Part shown: piece by piece, positions 22,578 through 30,496 of the stretch
Position numbering within the stretch: the stretch's first letter is position 1
Layout of the letters: each line of letters starts with the position of its first letter
Assembly (NCBI RefSeq): GCF_902388705.1
Contig: NZ_CABMQJ010000025.1
Location: 1-30,496, forward strand
DNA: 30,496 bases
Reading direction: 5' to 3'
From: an uncultured Alistipes sp.
GTDB lineage: Bacteria > Bacteroidota > Bacteroidia > Bacteroidales > Rikenellaceae
The notes under the pieces: model-generated
Told to the model about the DNA's origin: nothing
Databases searched by the model: none
Seen by the model: only the letters and a program-made list of their open reading frames with translations
Program-made: the position numbers and the translations under genes

Positions 22578-25500
22578 TTTTGGGTATTTGCGCCTTTGCA
22601 ATGGCCCAGAACCGGCAGGTTTCCGGTACAGTTACCGGCGCGGACGGTACTCCCGTTGCCGGCGCGACGGTTATGGTCGACGGCACACAGGTCGGAACGA
22701 CCACTGGTGCGGACGGTAAGTTCATTATTTCCGCTCCGACCAACGGCACCCTTGCAGTGTCGTTCATCGGCTACCAGTCACAGAAAGTACCTGTGGCAGG
22801 GAAAACCGTGCTCAATGTCACGCTGGCCGAGGACACGCACAACATCGACGACGTTATCGTCGTAGCCTACGGTACGGCCAAGAAAGAGTCCTTTACGGGT
22901 TCGGCCGCCGTCATCAAATCTGAAAACCTCGAAAAACGTGTTGTTGCCAACGTATCTAAAGCACTGGAGGGCCAGGTTGCCGGCGTGCAGACCACGTCGG
23001 GTACCGGACAGCCGGGGTCGAGCGCTTCGATCGCCATCCGCGGTTTCGGTTCGATCAATGCCAGCGCCAATCCGCTGTACGTAGTCGACGGTGTCGCCTA
23101 TTCGGGCCAGATCAACGCGATCAATCCCGAGGATATCGAGTCGATTACCGTGCTCAAGGATGCATCGGCCGGTGCCCTGTACGGCGCCCGCGGTGCCAAC
23201 GGTGTCATCGTAATCAACACCAAGCGCGGCCGCGAGGGCAGCGTCGAGGTGAACTTCAAGGCTACGCTCGGCGTATCGTCGCGTGCAATTCCCGACTACG
23301 ATCTGGTTAACCAGCGCGAATACGTCGAACTGAACTGGCAGTCGCTCTACAACTCGGCTTACTTTACGTCGGGTTACAGCGATACGGCAGCCCGCGCTTA
23401 CGCTTCGTCGCGCCTCGGCGGTACGCTGGGTAACGACTACAACCCGTTCAAGAATTACAGCTGGGCCCAGTTGGTGGACCCCGCAACGGGCAAGGTGCGC
23501 GCCGATGCCAAAGCTGCCTGGGATGAGAGCTGGATCGACGACGTGACCAACAACGCCGCTTTCCGCCAGGAATACCAGGCGTCGGTTTCGGGCGGTAACA
23601 ACGTGCATCGCGGAAGCATGTCGTTGAGCTTCCTCGACGAGGACGGTATTCTGAAAACCACCAACTTCCAGCGCTACACGGGCCGTGTGAGCTACGATAC
23701 GACGCCCAAGCACTGGTTCCAGGGCGGTATGAACGCCAACTTCGCACACTCGAAGTCCAACTCGAACCGTTACACCGGTTCTGCGAGCAGCAACGTCTTC
23801 TATACGGCGCAGCTCATGGCTCCGATTTATCCCGTCTACATGAAAGACGCCGACGGTAACAACCTGCTCGACGCGAACGGCAAGAAGCAGTTCGACTACG
23901 GCGCTACGCGTCCACAGGATGCCAACTCCAATGCCATCGCAGGTTTCTACGACGATCCGACCTCGAACACCACCGAGAGCCTTTCCGCCCGTACCTACCT
24001 CACGTTCGGCAGCGACGACGCCAAGGCAGGCGCACTGCAGGGCCTGAAAGCCACGGTTAACTTCGGCGTGGACTACAGCATCTCGAACAACATGCAGTAC
24101 TTCAACCGTCTGCACGGTAACCAGGCTTCGAACGGCGGTCTTATCTACAAGTACAACTACCGCTACATGACCTATACGTTCAACCAGCTGGTGACCTACA
24201 ACCGCACTTTCGCCGAGAAGCACGAAGTCAGCGGCCTGCTCGGACACGAGTTCTACAGCTACGAGGAGAACTACCTCGAAGCCAGCCGTTCGGGTCTGGT
24301 CGAGGGCCTCTTCGAAGTGGTCGGCGCTACGATCAACTCGGCCGAGTCTTTGACCAAAGACCACCGCATCGAGTCCTACTTCGCACGTCTGAACTACGGT
24401 TACGACAACAAATATTACGTGGATGCGAGCTGGCGTACCGACGGTTCGTCGCGTTTCGCTCCCGATACCCGCTGGGGCCACTTCTGGTCGGTCGGCGCTT
24501 CGTGGCGCATCTCGCAGGAGAAGTTCATGAAGGAGCTTACGTGGCTGGACAACCTGACGCTGAAAGCTTCGTACGGCGTGCAGGGTAACGAGGGTATCCT
24601 CGACAGCTCGGGCTATGACAACTATTACGGCTGGCAGGGCTATTACGACGTCAACTCGACGGGTACCGATTACGGTTTCTCCGTGGCGCAGCTCGCCAAC
24701 ACCAACCTTACGTGGGAGAAGAATGCCAACCTCAATGTCGGTATCGAAGCCGCCCTGTTCGGCAACCGGCTGAATGCCACCGTCGAATACTACAACCGTA
24801 AGACGACGGACATGATTCTTGCGCGCCCGATGGCTTTCTCGAGCGGTTTCGAATCGTATCTGGACAACGTCGGCGAAATGCGCAACACGGGTTGGGAAAT
24901 CTCGCTGAACGGCGTGCTCATCGACCGTCCGGACATGCGCTGGGATTTGACCGTCATGGCTGCGACGCAGAAGAACAAGGTGCTCTCGCTGACGCCCGAA
25001 ACGCCCGAGATCGTCGACGGTTCGACCCTCATCCGCGAAGGCCTGCCGATCTATACCTATTATATGCCCAAATTCGCAGGCGTGGATCCCGCGACCGGTG
25101 CGGCGCTCTACTATGCGTACAAGGATTCCAACGGCAAGACGGTCGACGAGTACATCACTTCGGATCCGACCATCGCGTCGAGCAGCCGCTACCTGTGCGG
25201 CAGCCGTATTCCCGATTTGTTCGGCAGCATCGGCACCAACTTCCGCTGGAAGAACCTCGACTTCTCGCTTCTGACCACCTACTCGATCGGCGGCAAGGTC
25301 AACGAGGCGATCTACTCCTCGACGATGAATCCGTTCTACTACGGCCAGACTTTCCACAAGCACCAGCTGCGTGCCTGGACCAAGCCGGGCGACGTTACCG
25401 ACGTTCCGCGTGTCACGGTCGGCACGAGCAGCATCAGCTCGGACCGCTTCCTGGTGGACGCTTCGTATTTCTCGATCAAGAACATTACGATCGGCTACAC

Positions 25501-25684
25501 GATTCCGAAGAAAGCCGCGAACTACATCGGTATGAAGAGCATACGCGTATACTGCTCGATGGACAACCTGGCGATTTTCACCCACATGAAGGGTATGAAC
25601 CCGACTTACTCGCTGCGGGGCAGCACGGGCTTCGTTTACACGCCTTCGCGTAACTTCGTCGCAGGTCTGGATGTCAAATTCTAA
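22544..25684 (+). CDS. SusC/RagA family TonB-linked outer-membrane protein (susC3)
   Basis: A 1046-residue outer-membrane transporter. Signal peptide ends AFAMAQ, then a carboxypeptidase-regulatory-like domain (VSGTVTGADGTPVAGATV ... VSFIGYQSQKV), DDVIVVAYGTAKKESFTGSA, a plug with NPLYVVDGVAYSGQ, INPEDIESITVLKDASAGALYGARGANGV and TKRGREG, and a barrel ending AGLDVKF. SusC2 is its closer relative in the window (shared GTAKKE-FTGSAAVIK and signal peptide). It heads an operon with susD3 and a 905-residue lipoprotein. The leader has two palindromes but only an imperfect -7 box, so expression may depend on an unseen regulator or on promoter inversion. The frame is intact throughout. Confidence 0.95.
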   Translation: MVRKIVLSLIAVLGICAFAMAQNRQVSGTVTGADGTPVAGATVMVDGTQVGTTTGADGKFIISAPTNGTLAVSFIGYQSQKVPVAGKTVLNVTLAEDTHNIDDVIVVAYGTAKKESFTGSAAVIKSENLEKRVVANVSKALEGQVAGVQTTSGTGQPGSSASIAIRGFGSINASANPLYVVDGVAYSGQINAINPEDIESITVLKDASAGALYGARGANGVIVINTKRGREGSVEVNFKATLGVSSRAIPDYDLVNQREYVELNWQSLYNSAYFTSGYSDTAARAYASSRLGGTLGNDYNPFKNYSWAQLVDPATGKVRADAKAAWDESWIDDVTNNAAFRQEYQASVSGGNNVHRGSMSLSFLDEDGILKTTNFQRYTGRVSYDTTPKHWFQGGMNANFAHSKSNSNRYTGSASSNVFYTAQLMAPIYPVYMKDADGNNLLDANGKKQFDYGATRPQDANSNAIAGFYDDPTSNTTESLSARTYLTFGSDDAKAGALQGLKATVNFGVDYSISNNMQYFNRLHGNQASNGGLIYKYNYRYMTYTFNQLVTYNRTFAEKHEVSGLLGHEFYSYEENYLEASRSGLVEGLFEVVGATINSAESLTKDHRIESYFARLNYGYDNKYYVDASWRTDGSSRFAPDTRWGHFWSVGASWRISQEKFMKELTWLDNLTLKASYGVQGNEGILDSSGYDNYYGWQGYYDVNSTGTDYGFSVAQLANTNLTWEKNANLNVGIEAALFGNRLNATVEYYNRKTTDMILARPMAFSSGFESYLDNVGEMRNTGWEISLNGVLIDRPDMRWDLTVMAATQKNKVLSLTPETPEIVDGSTLIREGLPIYTYYMPKFAGVDPATGAALYYAYKDSNGKTVDEYITSDPTIASSSRYLCGSRIPDLFGSIGTNFRWKNLDFSLLTTYSIGGKVNEAIYSSTMNPFYYGQTFHKHQLRAWTKPGDVTDVPRVTVGTSSISSDRFLVDASYFSIKNITIGYTIPKKAANYIGMKSIRVYCSMDNLAIFTHMKGMNPTYSLRGSTGFVYTPSRNFVAGLDVKF

Positions 25685-25706
25685 TTAAAAACCGGAGATT
25701 AAGACT

Positions 25707-27296
25707 ATGAAAAGAATATTTTTATTGAGTATCATCGCTACCCTCGCGCTTTCCTGCTCGAAGGATGCACTCGAAACCTTCCCCGGTAACAAAGTGCCGG
25801 CCGATGTGGTCTACGGTAGCGTCGAGAATGCCCAGTCGGCATTGACCGGTGCGCTGGCCGGCCTGGGGGCAGGCGGCTGGCAGGGCAACTACAACTCGGG
25901 TATCGGTTTCGGACTTACGGAAACCTACCTTACCGGCGACGCGCTGGCCGAAGACTACGTGCTTTCGGGCTCGGGTTCGGGCTGGATGTGGCAGACCTAT
26001 TCGTATGCATTCAAGAGCTGGTTCGACGACCCGCGCCTGCAGAGTGCAACCTCGTGGAACTGCTACTATACGACCATCAACTCGTGCAACAACCTGATCG
26101 GCGCCGGCGAACTGCTCGCAGAGTCGAACCAGGGCAAGTATATCCTGGGACAGGCCTACGTGCTGCGCGCGTTCTGCTACCACATGCTGGCACAGCTCTA
26201 CGCACGCGCCTATTTCTACTATCCCGAAGACCTGTGCGTTCCGGTTTACCTGGAGCCCACGACTTCGGAAACCAAGGGTGCGGCCCGTTCGACCAACAAG
26301 TATGTCTACGAAGAGGTTGTCTATCCCGGCCTGACGAGCGGTATCGAACTGCTCAAGGAGGCCGACGAGGCCGGTGTTAAGCGCAGCAGCAAGACCGAGA
26401 TCGACTACTACGTAGCCAATGGTATCAAGGCCCGTGTCGCGCTGACGATGCACCTCTGGAAAGACGCCTACGGCGCAGCCGAGGAGGCTCTGAAAGGATA
26501 TGCCGGCAACGAGGCGCTCGCCGCTTCGCAGATTTCCGGCGGTATGAACGACATCACGGCGCTGCCGAGTGTCATGTGGGGCGAAATCAAAACGACGGAC
26601 AACTACGGTATGTACCTCTCGTTCCAGTCCCAGATGGACGCCGGCCACGACGGATACGCCCAGAAGGCACGCCGGTGCTGCACCTCGTGGCTCTGGAACC
26701 GCATGAACTCCACCGATGCACGCCGTGCATGGTGGCTGGGTAATTTCGACAACGCCAACTACCAGGCTTCGGGCGAGGCGATTCGCTACTGCCAGGTGAA
26801 ATTCAAGTTCAAGGGCGATACGTGGCTCGGCGACTATATCTACATGCGTGCCGAGGAGATGCTGCTGACGGCTGCCGAGGCTTACTGCCAGGACGGTAAC
26901 GACGGGCAGGCCCGCAATTACCTTTCGAAACTCATGGCCAAGCGCGACCCCGCCTACACGGGTACCACCAAGTCGGGTAACAACATCACGACGCTGACCC
27001 CGGGCAGCGACGGCGCTTCGACGACCGGTTCGCTGCTGGAGGAGATTCTCATCCAGCGCCGCCTCGAGCTGTGGGGCGAGTACGGCCGCCTGTTCGACAT
27101 CAAACGTCTGGGCCAGGGCTTCAAGCGCGTTGCGACGGAGAGTGCCGACAACCCCGATTTCGATCCCTCATCGCTTATCAGCAGACGCGATACGCAGTCG
27201 CCCGATACGTACGCATGGATCCTGCTGCTGCCGCAGAAAGAGCTGGACGGTAACCCCAATATCGTACAAAACCCGACCGGCGATACGGCCAATTAA
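25707..27296 (+). CDS. SusD/RagB family nutrient-binding outer-membrane lipoprotein (susD3)
   Basis: A 529-residue SusD-family lipoprotein with lipobox LALSC, partner of SusC3. The ATG at 25707 is preceded by GGAG at about 9 nt. TPR-like helices (LGQAYVLRAFCYHMLAQLYARAYFY, VANGIKARVALTMHLWKDA) and the C-terminal signatures MRAEEMLLTAAEAYCQ, EEILIQRRLELWGEYGRLFDIKRLGQG and WILLLPQKELDGNPNIVQNP are present. The acidic-aromatic start (GSVENAQSALTGALAGLG) is typical of the family. The gene lies 22 nt after susC3 and 36 nt before the next lipoprotein gene. Confidence 0.94.
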   Translation: MKRIFLLSIIATLALSCSKDALETFPGNKVPADVVYGSVENAQSALTGALAGLGAGGWQGNYNSGIGFGLTETYLTGDALAEDYVLSGSGSGWMWQTYSYAFKSWFDDPRLQSATSWNCYYTTINSCNNLIGAGELLAESNQGKYILGQAYVLRAFCYHMLAQLYARAYFYYPEDLCVPVYLEPTTSETKGAARSTNKYVYEEVVYPGLTSGIELLKEADEAGVKRSSKTEIDYYVANGIKARVALTMHLWKDAYGAAEEALKGYAGNEALAASQISGGMNDITALPSVMWGEIKTTDNYGMYLSFQSQMDAGHDGYAQKARRCCTSWLWNRMNSTDARRAWWLGNFDNANYQASGEAIRYCQVKFKFKGDTWLGDYIYMRAEEMLLTAAEAYCQDGNDGQARNYLSKLMAKRDPAYTGTTKSGNNITTLTPGSDGASTTGSLLEEILIQRRLELWGEYGRLFDIKRLGQGFKRVATESADNPDFDPSSLISRRDTQSPDTYAWILLLPQKELDGNPNIVQNPTGDTAN

Positions 27297-27332
27297 GGAG
27301 AAACGGACAATAATTTTAAAATGGATCTGAAT

Positions 27333-30050
27333 ATGAAAAATATATTTAAGACACTTTTTGCGGTGGGCGTGCTTTTTGCGGCGATCGGATGCGACAAGGA
27401 TCAGACCGTCACGAAGTTCAATCCCGGCGGTGAAGATGCCGAAAGCGCCTACTTCACGCAAAAGACCGTTTCGGAGGAGTTTGCCACGACGGTCACCGGA
27501 AACCAGACGCTTTATGTCGACCTCTTTCGCCAGAACGCACAGGGCGACCTGACCGTCGGACTCGACCAGGTCGTGCCCGAGGATGCTGCCGAATTCTACG
27601 AGATTCCCGAGTATGTTACGTTCAAGGACGGCGAATACAAAGTGGCGGTTCCCGTCACCATACACAACGTGGAGAACTACGCCAAGGGTGTGAACTACAC
27701 GGCCCAGATTTTCGTCGGCGACCACCACGACTTCGTGAGCACCACCACGCAGCTGGCCCTCGACAAGCAGGGCATGCCCGTGAAAGGCGCCGCTACCCGT
27801 GCCGTGGATATCGCCGAGAAATATTCGAGCGTGACCATCACCACGACGCTGACGCTGGAGTGGGAACCCTGCTATGTGCTCAAGGATCCGAGCAAACTGC
27901 TGTCGACGGATTTGACCGAGGCCGATTATGTAATCGGTGCTGACGGCAAACCGATGCTGCAGGGCGCTACCTATACTTATACCGGCTGGTGGAGCGGTTA
28001 CGACGACGAAATCATGCTCGAGCGTGCCAAGGGTACGACCGTATTCCGCATGACCAACTGGGGCGGCGGCGTGAACATCATCTTCACGGTCAAAGCCGAC
28101 AAGTCGGTCGTTATCACGGGTCAGTACATCGGTGCCGACCATTCCAGCTACGGCAAAGTCTACGTGTCCGACGTGCCGTCGTATGCGGGCGTATCCTACG
28201 AACAGTATCCCTGCACCTGGGACGGTGGCCGCAACTTCTCGTTCAGCCTGATTTACTATGTCGACGCCGGCAACTTCGGTGACTTCGTCGAAACGCTCGA
28301 ACTGCACAGCGGTACGGTGGTTGTCGAAGACCCCGAACCTGCCGTAGCGATCGAATACCTGGGCGCTTCGGTTTCGGCGACGGGCGTCAAGAGCCACAAG
28401 TTGAGCTTCACGCCCAACGACGATGCGGCGTATTACTACGCTACCGTGCTGAAAACCGATCCGCAGCTGGCCGATCAATGCGCTGCAATGACCGAGGCTT
28501 TCCTCAAGCAGAACGGCATCCAGCCCGGAACCAGCGCATGGTACCAGAACTATGACCCGATTTACGCACAGATCTTCGAGGGAATGAGTGCCGAGTACGC
28601 GCAGAGCCTCTATGAAAGCATCGGCGGTAAGATCGAGGACGGCTCTTACGAGGGCGACTACCCCGCCTTCAGGTTCGAAGAGGCCAGCGAAGAGGCTTGG
28701 GATTTGGGCACCGAAGGCGGTACCTACACGGCCGTGGCTTTCTCCTACGACAAGACCGAGCAGTTCAAGGGCGCCGACATCAAGGTGTTCATCTACAACC
28801 CCGATGCCGAAGCCGACAAGGTTGCCTACACGCTTGAGTTCGGGGTTTATCCCAACCCGGCATCCGGCTACTTCGCGTACAATTCGGCGAATCTTTACCT
28901 GCAGTCCGCAAACGGCGATATCACGGGTGTGAAATATGCATTTGTATCGAAAGCCGATTTCGAAGCGGCCGGTTTGAGCGATGCGTCGACTCCGGCCGAG
29001 CTGGAAGCCTATGTCGGTGAGAACGGCAAGGCGCTGGGGGCCGCTGCGCTCGAAGATGTGAACAACACGGGGCTGCTGGGCGGCTACGAACTCTATCTGG
29101 ACGCTGCGCCTGCTACCGACTACAAACTCATCACCTGCATTTCGAACGCCGACGCCACCAAGACGGAGGTCAGCGACATGACGACGGACGCCGTGGTTGC
29201 ACCGAATAAACTCGCTATCGCGACTTCTGTTACCAACATTCCGAATAGCGGCGTATACAAGCATACGCACGTGGTTGCTGCCATTTCCGGTACGGAAATC
29301 GTGAGCGGCTATTACATGATGGCGGCTGCTTCGAACGCCACGCTCAATAATTACATCACCGTTTCGGACGGCGGTCAGGTAGCGCTCAAGGAGGGTGTGA
29401 CCGATGCCGATATGCTCGAGTTGATCGAGGGTAACGGTACGGCATTCTCGGCCGGCACTTCGACCAGCGCCCTCGCCCAGATGAACAACGGCGGCAGCTT
29501 CGCCACGCCGCAGAAGGGCACACCTGCTACGAAGTACGTCGTGTTGGGATGCGCTGTCTACGGTAACGGCGAGAAATCGTGGACGGCAGCCGTGCAGACG
29601 ACCGGCTTCGCTCCTTCGGTAGCTTTCGTGCAGACCGTGCAGTCCAGCGGCAAGAACATCGTTTTCAACTGGTCGGCAACCCCCTCCGCATCCATCTTCA
29701 TGGTGCAGGAAGTGGTGTACGCGCTGGTGCCCAAGTCGGCATTGAGCGGTGCGGGCGTAGACTTCACGAAACTTTCGGACGAACAGCTCAACGACTTCGA
29801 CGCACGCCGCGCCGAGGCTGGCAGCAGCGCTTCCGAAATCGACGCGCAGGAGCAGAACGCCGCCAAAGTGATGGAGATACTCGATGCCCAGGGCAAGACC
29901 TTCAAGGGTGATGCCGCTACGGCCATCAACTACGGCGACGGCGTAAGCAAGCAGTTCTCGAACGTTGCTTCCGGCGAATACGCCCTGATTGCTCTGGCAA
30001 GCGACGCTTACAACACCAAACTGACCGTCGGACTGGTTATCGTCCAGTAA
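27333..30050 (+). CDS. Large surface-type lipoprotein of unknown function (susC3 operon)
   Basis: A 905-residue lipoprotein with signal peptide MKNIFKTLFAVGVLFAAIGC (Cys20, then DKD). The start at 27333 is preferred because it gives a standard lysine-rich N-terminus; an in-frame ATG at 27321 adds MDLN. Residues about 35-140 resemble a Calx-beta-type sandwich (YFTQKTVSEEFATTV ... YVTFKDGEYKVAVPVTIHN ... NYTAQIFVG). Residues about 160-330 are beta-rich with many aromatics (YTYTGWWSGYDDEIML, MTNWGGGVNIIF). At least three later FN3-like units follow (around SHKLSFTPNDDAAYYYATV, TYTAVAFSYDKTEQFKG and KNIVFNWSATPSASIFMV), each ahead of helical inserts. No catalytic motif is recognised. The operon position suggests substrate capture at the surface. 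It is larger than usual SusE/F proteins and could be an uncharacterised binding or degrading protein. Confidence 0.78.
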   Translation: MKNIFKTLFAVGVLFAAIGCDKDQTVTKFNPGGEDAESAYFTQKTVSEEFATTVTGNQTLYVDLFRQNAQGDLTVGLDQVVPEDAAEFYEIPEYVTFKDGEYKVAVPVTIHNVENYAKGVNYTAQIFVGDHHDFVSTTTQLALDKQGMPVKGAATRAVDIAEKYSSVTITTTLTLEWEPCYVLKDPSKLLSTDLTEADYVIGADGKPMLQGATYTYTGWWSGYDDEIMLERAKGTTVFRMTNWGGGVNIIFTVKADKSVVITGQYIGADHSSYGKVYVSDVPSYAGVSYEQYPCTWDGGRNFSFSLIYYVDAGNFGDFVETLELHSGTVVVEDPEPAVAIEYLGASVSATGVKSHKLSFTPNDDAAYYYATVLKTDPQLADQCAAMTEAFLKQNGIQPGTSAWYQNYDPIYAQIFEGMSAEYAQSLYESIGGKIEDGSYEGDYPAFRFEEASEEAWDLGTEGGTYTAVAFSYDKTEQFKGADIKVFIYNPDAEADKVAYTLEFGVYPNPASGYFAYNSANLYLQSANGDITGVKYAFVSKADFEAAGLSDASTPAELEAYVGENGKALGAAALEDVNNTGLLGGYELYLDAAPATDYKLITCISNADATKTEVSDMTTDAVVAPNKLAIATSVTNIPNSGVYKHTHVVAAISGTEIVSGYYMMAAASNATLNNYITVSDGGQVALKEGVTDADMLELIEGNGTAFSAGTSTSALAQMNNGGSFATPQKGTPATKYVVLGCAVYGNGEKSWTAAVQTTGFAPSVAFVQTVQSSGKNIVFNWSATPSASIFMVQEVVYALVPKSALSGAGVDFTKLSDEQLNDFDARRAEAGSSASEIDAQEQNAAKVMEILDAQGKTFKGDAATAINYGDGVSKQFSNVASGEYALIALASDAYNTKLTVGLVIVQ

Positions 30051-30070
30051 TCCGCTGTCTGGTATATCCG

Positions 30071-30103
30071 GGACGGCTCCCACCGAGGGGGCCGTCCTTT
30101 TTT
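30071..30103 (+). terminator. Terminator of the susC3 operon
   Basis: An 11-bp stem (30071-30081 with 30087-30097, one G-U pair) with loop ACCGA is followed by six T residues (30098-30103). It lies 20 nt after the lipoprotein stop. Confidence 0.92.
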
Positions 30104-30340
30104 ATTGTCCCTGCTTTGGCACCCCGTTTTTTCCCTCCTTCCTTTCCTGTTTTTATCCTGTTCCTCCCTGCTCTCCCCTAAACTTTCCGCCTGATTTTCC
30201 GCTTCGGCTTTGTTCCGGCAGTCAGCCTGCGTTCTCCTCGCTCCCGTTTCGCCCCGGCCTGCCTTGCGGCTTTACTCCGGTGCCCGCCGGGCAGGGTATG
30301 GACACCAGTGAGCAAAAAAATGGAAAAATTGCGGGGCGCA
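30104..30340. other. Intergenic region with a pyrimidine-rich plus strand
   Basis: No gene is supported here. From about 30105 to 30235 the plus strand is strongly C/T-rich with purines only scattered. No hairpin, repeat or small reading frame with a plausible start stands out. Confidence 0.5.
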
Positions 30341-30372
30341 TTTGCAGATTAAAAAAAGATTGTTTACCTTTG
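30341..30372 (+). promoter_or_regulatory. Consensus promoter of tRNA-Phe
   Basis: TTTG (30341-30344), exactly 20 nt, then TACCTTTG (30365-30372) is a full Bacteroidota consensus match. The tRNA begins about 50 nt downstream. Its spacing equals that of the susC1 promoter, which supports both calls. Confidence 0.85.
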
Positions 30373-30421
30373 CACCACGATAATACGGAAAAGACGTGCT
30401 TCTGACCGCTTTTATCGGGAT

Positions 30422-30494
30422 GGTGCCATAGCTCAGTTGGTAGAGCAAAGGACTGAAAATCCTTGTGTCCCCGGTTCGATTCCTGGTGGCACCA
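30422..30494 (+). tRNA. tRNA-Phe (anticodon GAA)
   Basis: The 73-nt cloverleaf has a 7-bp acceptor stem (GGTGCCA with TGGCACC), a D-arm containing AGCTCAGTTGGTAGAGC, an anticodon arm AAGGA-CTGAAAA-TCCTT with anticodon GAA, and a T-arm with GGTTCGATTCC. The discriminator base is A (30494); CCA is not encoded in the DNA (ACT follows), so it must be added after transcription. Confidence 0.96.
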
Positions 30495-30496
30495 CT

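Noticed and set aside
22778..25585. 935-residue open frame antisense to susC3
   Set aside because: Same codon-bias shadow; no domain, no promoter, and susC3 is clearly real.
27168..30083. 971-residue open frame antisense to the large lipoprotein
   Set aside because: It spans the susD3 3' end and the terminator as well as the lipoprotein. The plus-strand frame has a signal peptide and operon context; this one has neither.

Overview
The window looks like a chromosomal segment of a GC-rich gut Bacteroidota, most like Alistipes/Rikenellaceae. The phylum call rests on three SusC/SusD pairs, a Bacteroidota-type tyrosine recombinase, Bacteroidota promoters (TTTG, about 20 nt, TAnnTTTG), lipoproteins with acidic residues after the lipobox cysteine, and mostly weak Shine-Dalgarno sequences. 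The genus call is inference only.

Layout. (1) 1-3054, plus strand: the 3' end of mutL, then a compact rhomboid protease, membrane-anchored EEP-family phosphatase/nuclease and YhcH-family gene set, ended by a strong terminator. (2) 3157-5741, minus strand: a flavodiiron protein followed by UDP-glucose 6-dehydrogenase. (3) 5955-15608, minus strand: a polysaccharide-utilisation-like operon of susC1, susD1, two surface lipoproteins, an internal hairpin, a small exported protein and an M64-type metallopeptidase with BACON and FN3-like domains. The peptidase suggests a protein or glycoprotein substrate. (4) 15788-17044, minus strand: a lone tyrosine recombinase. (5) 17369-22306, plus strand: susC2-susD2 and terminator. 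(6) 22544-30103, plus strand: susC3-susD3, a large lipoprotein and terminator. (7) 30341-30494: tRNA-Phe with a consensus promoter.

The main discovery candidate is a recombinational switch of nutrient-uptake operons. The three susC genes share a nearly identical block covering the 5' UTR, start codon and first signal-peptide codons. It is inverted in susC1 relative to susC2 and susC3. The recombinase gene lies between the susC1 and susC2 copies. A consensus promoter (TTTG-N20-TATCTTTG) lies just outside the susC1 copy, inside the segment that would invert. I found no equivalent promoter in front of susC2 or susC3. Inversion between blocks would move this promoter from susC1 to susC2 or susC3, so one SusCD system would be on at a time. 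This matches the known Bacteroides fragilis SusC shufflons in logic, but the operons and cargo (M64 peptidase, large lipoproteins) are particular to this locus. Switching itself is inferred from sequence, not observed.

No CRISPR array, insertion sequence, rRNA, ECF sigma/anti-sigma pair or hybrid two-component regulator was recognised. That leaves recombination as the only visible control of the three SusCD loci.
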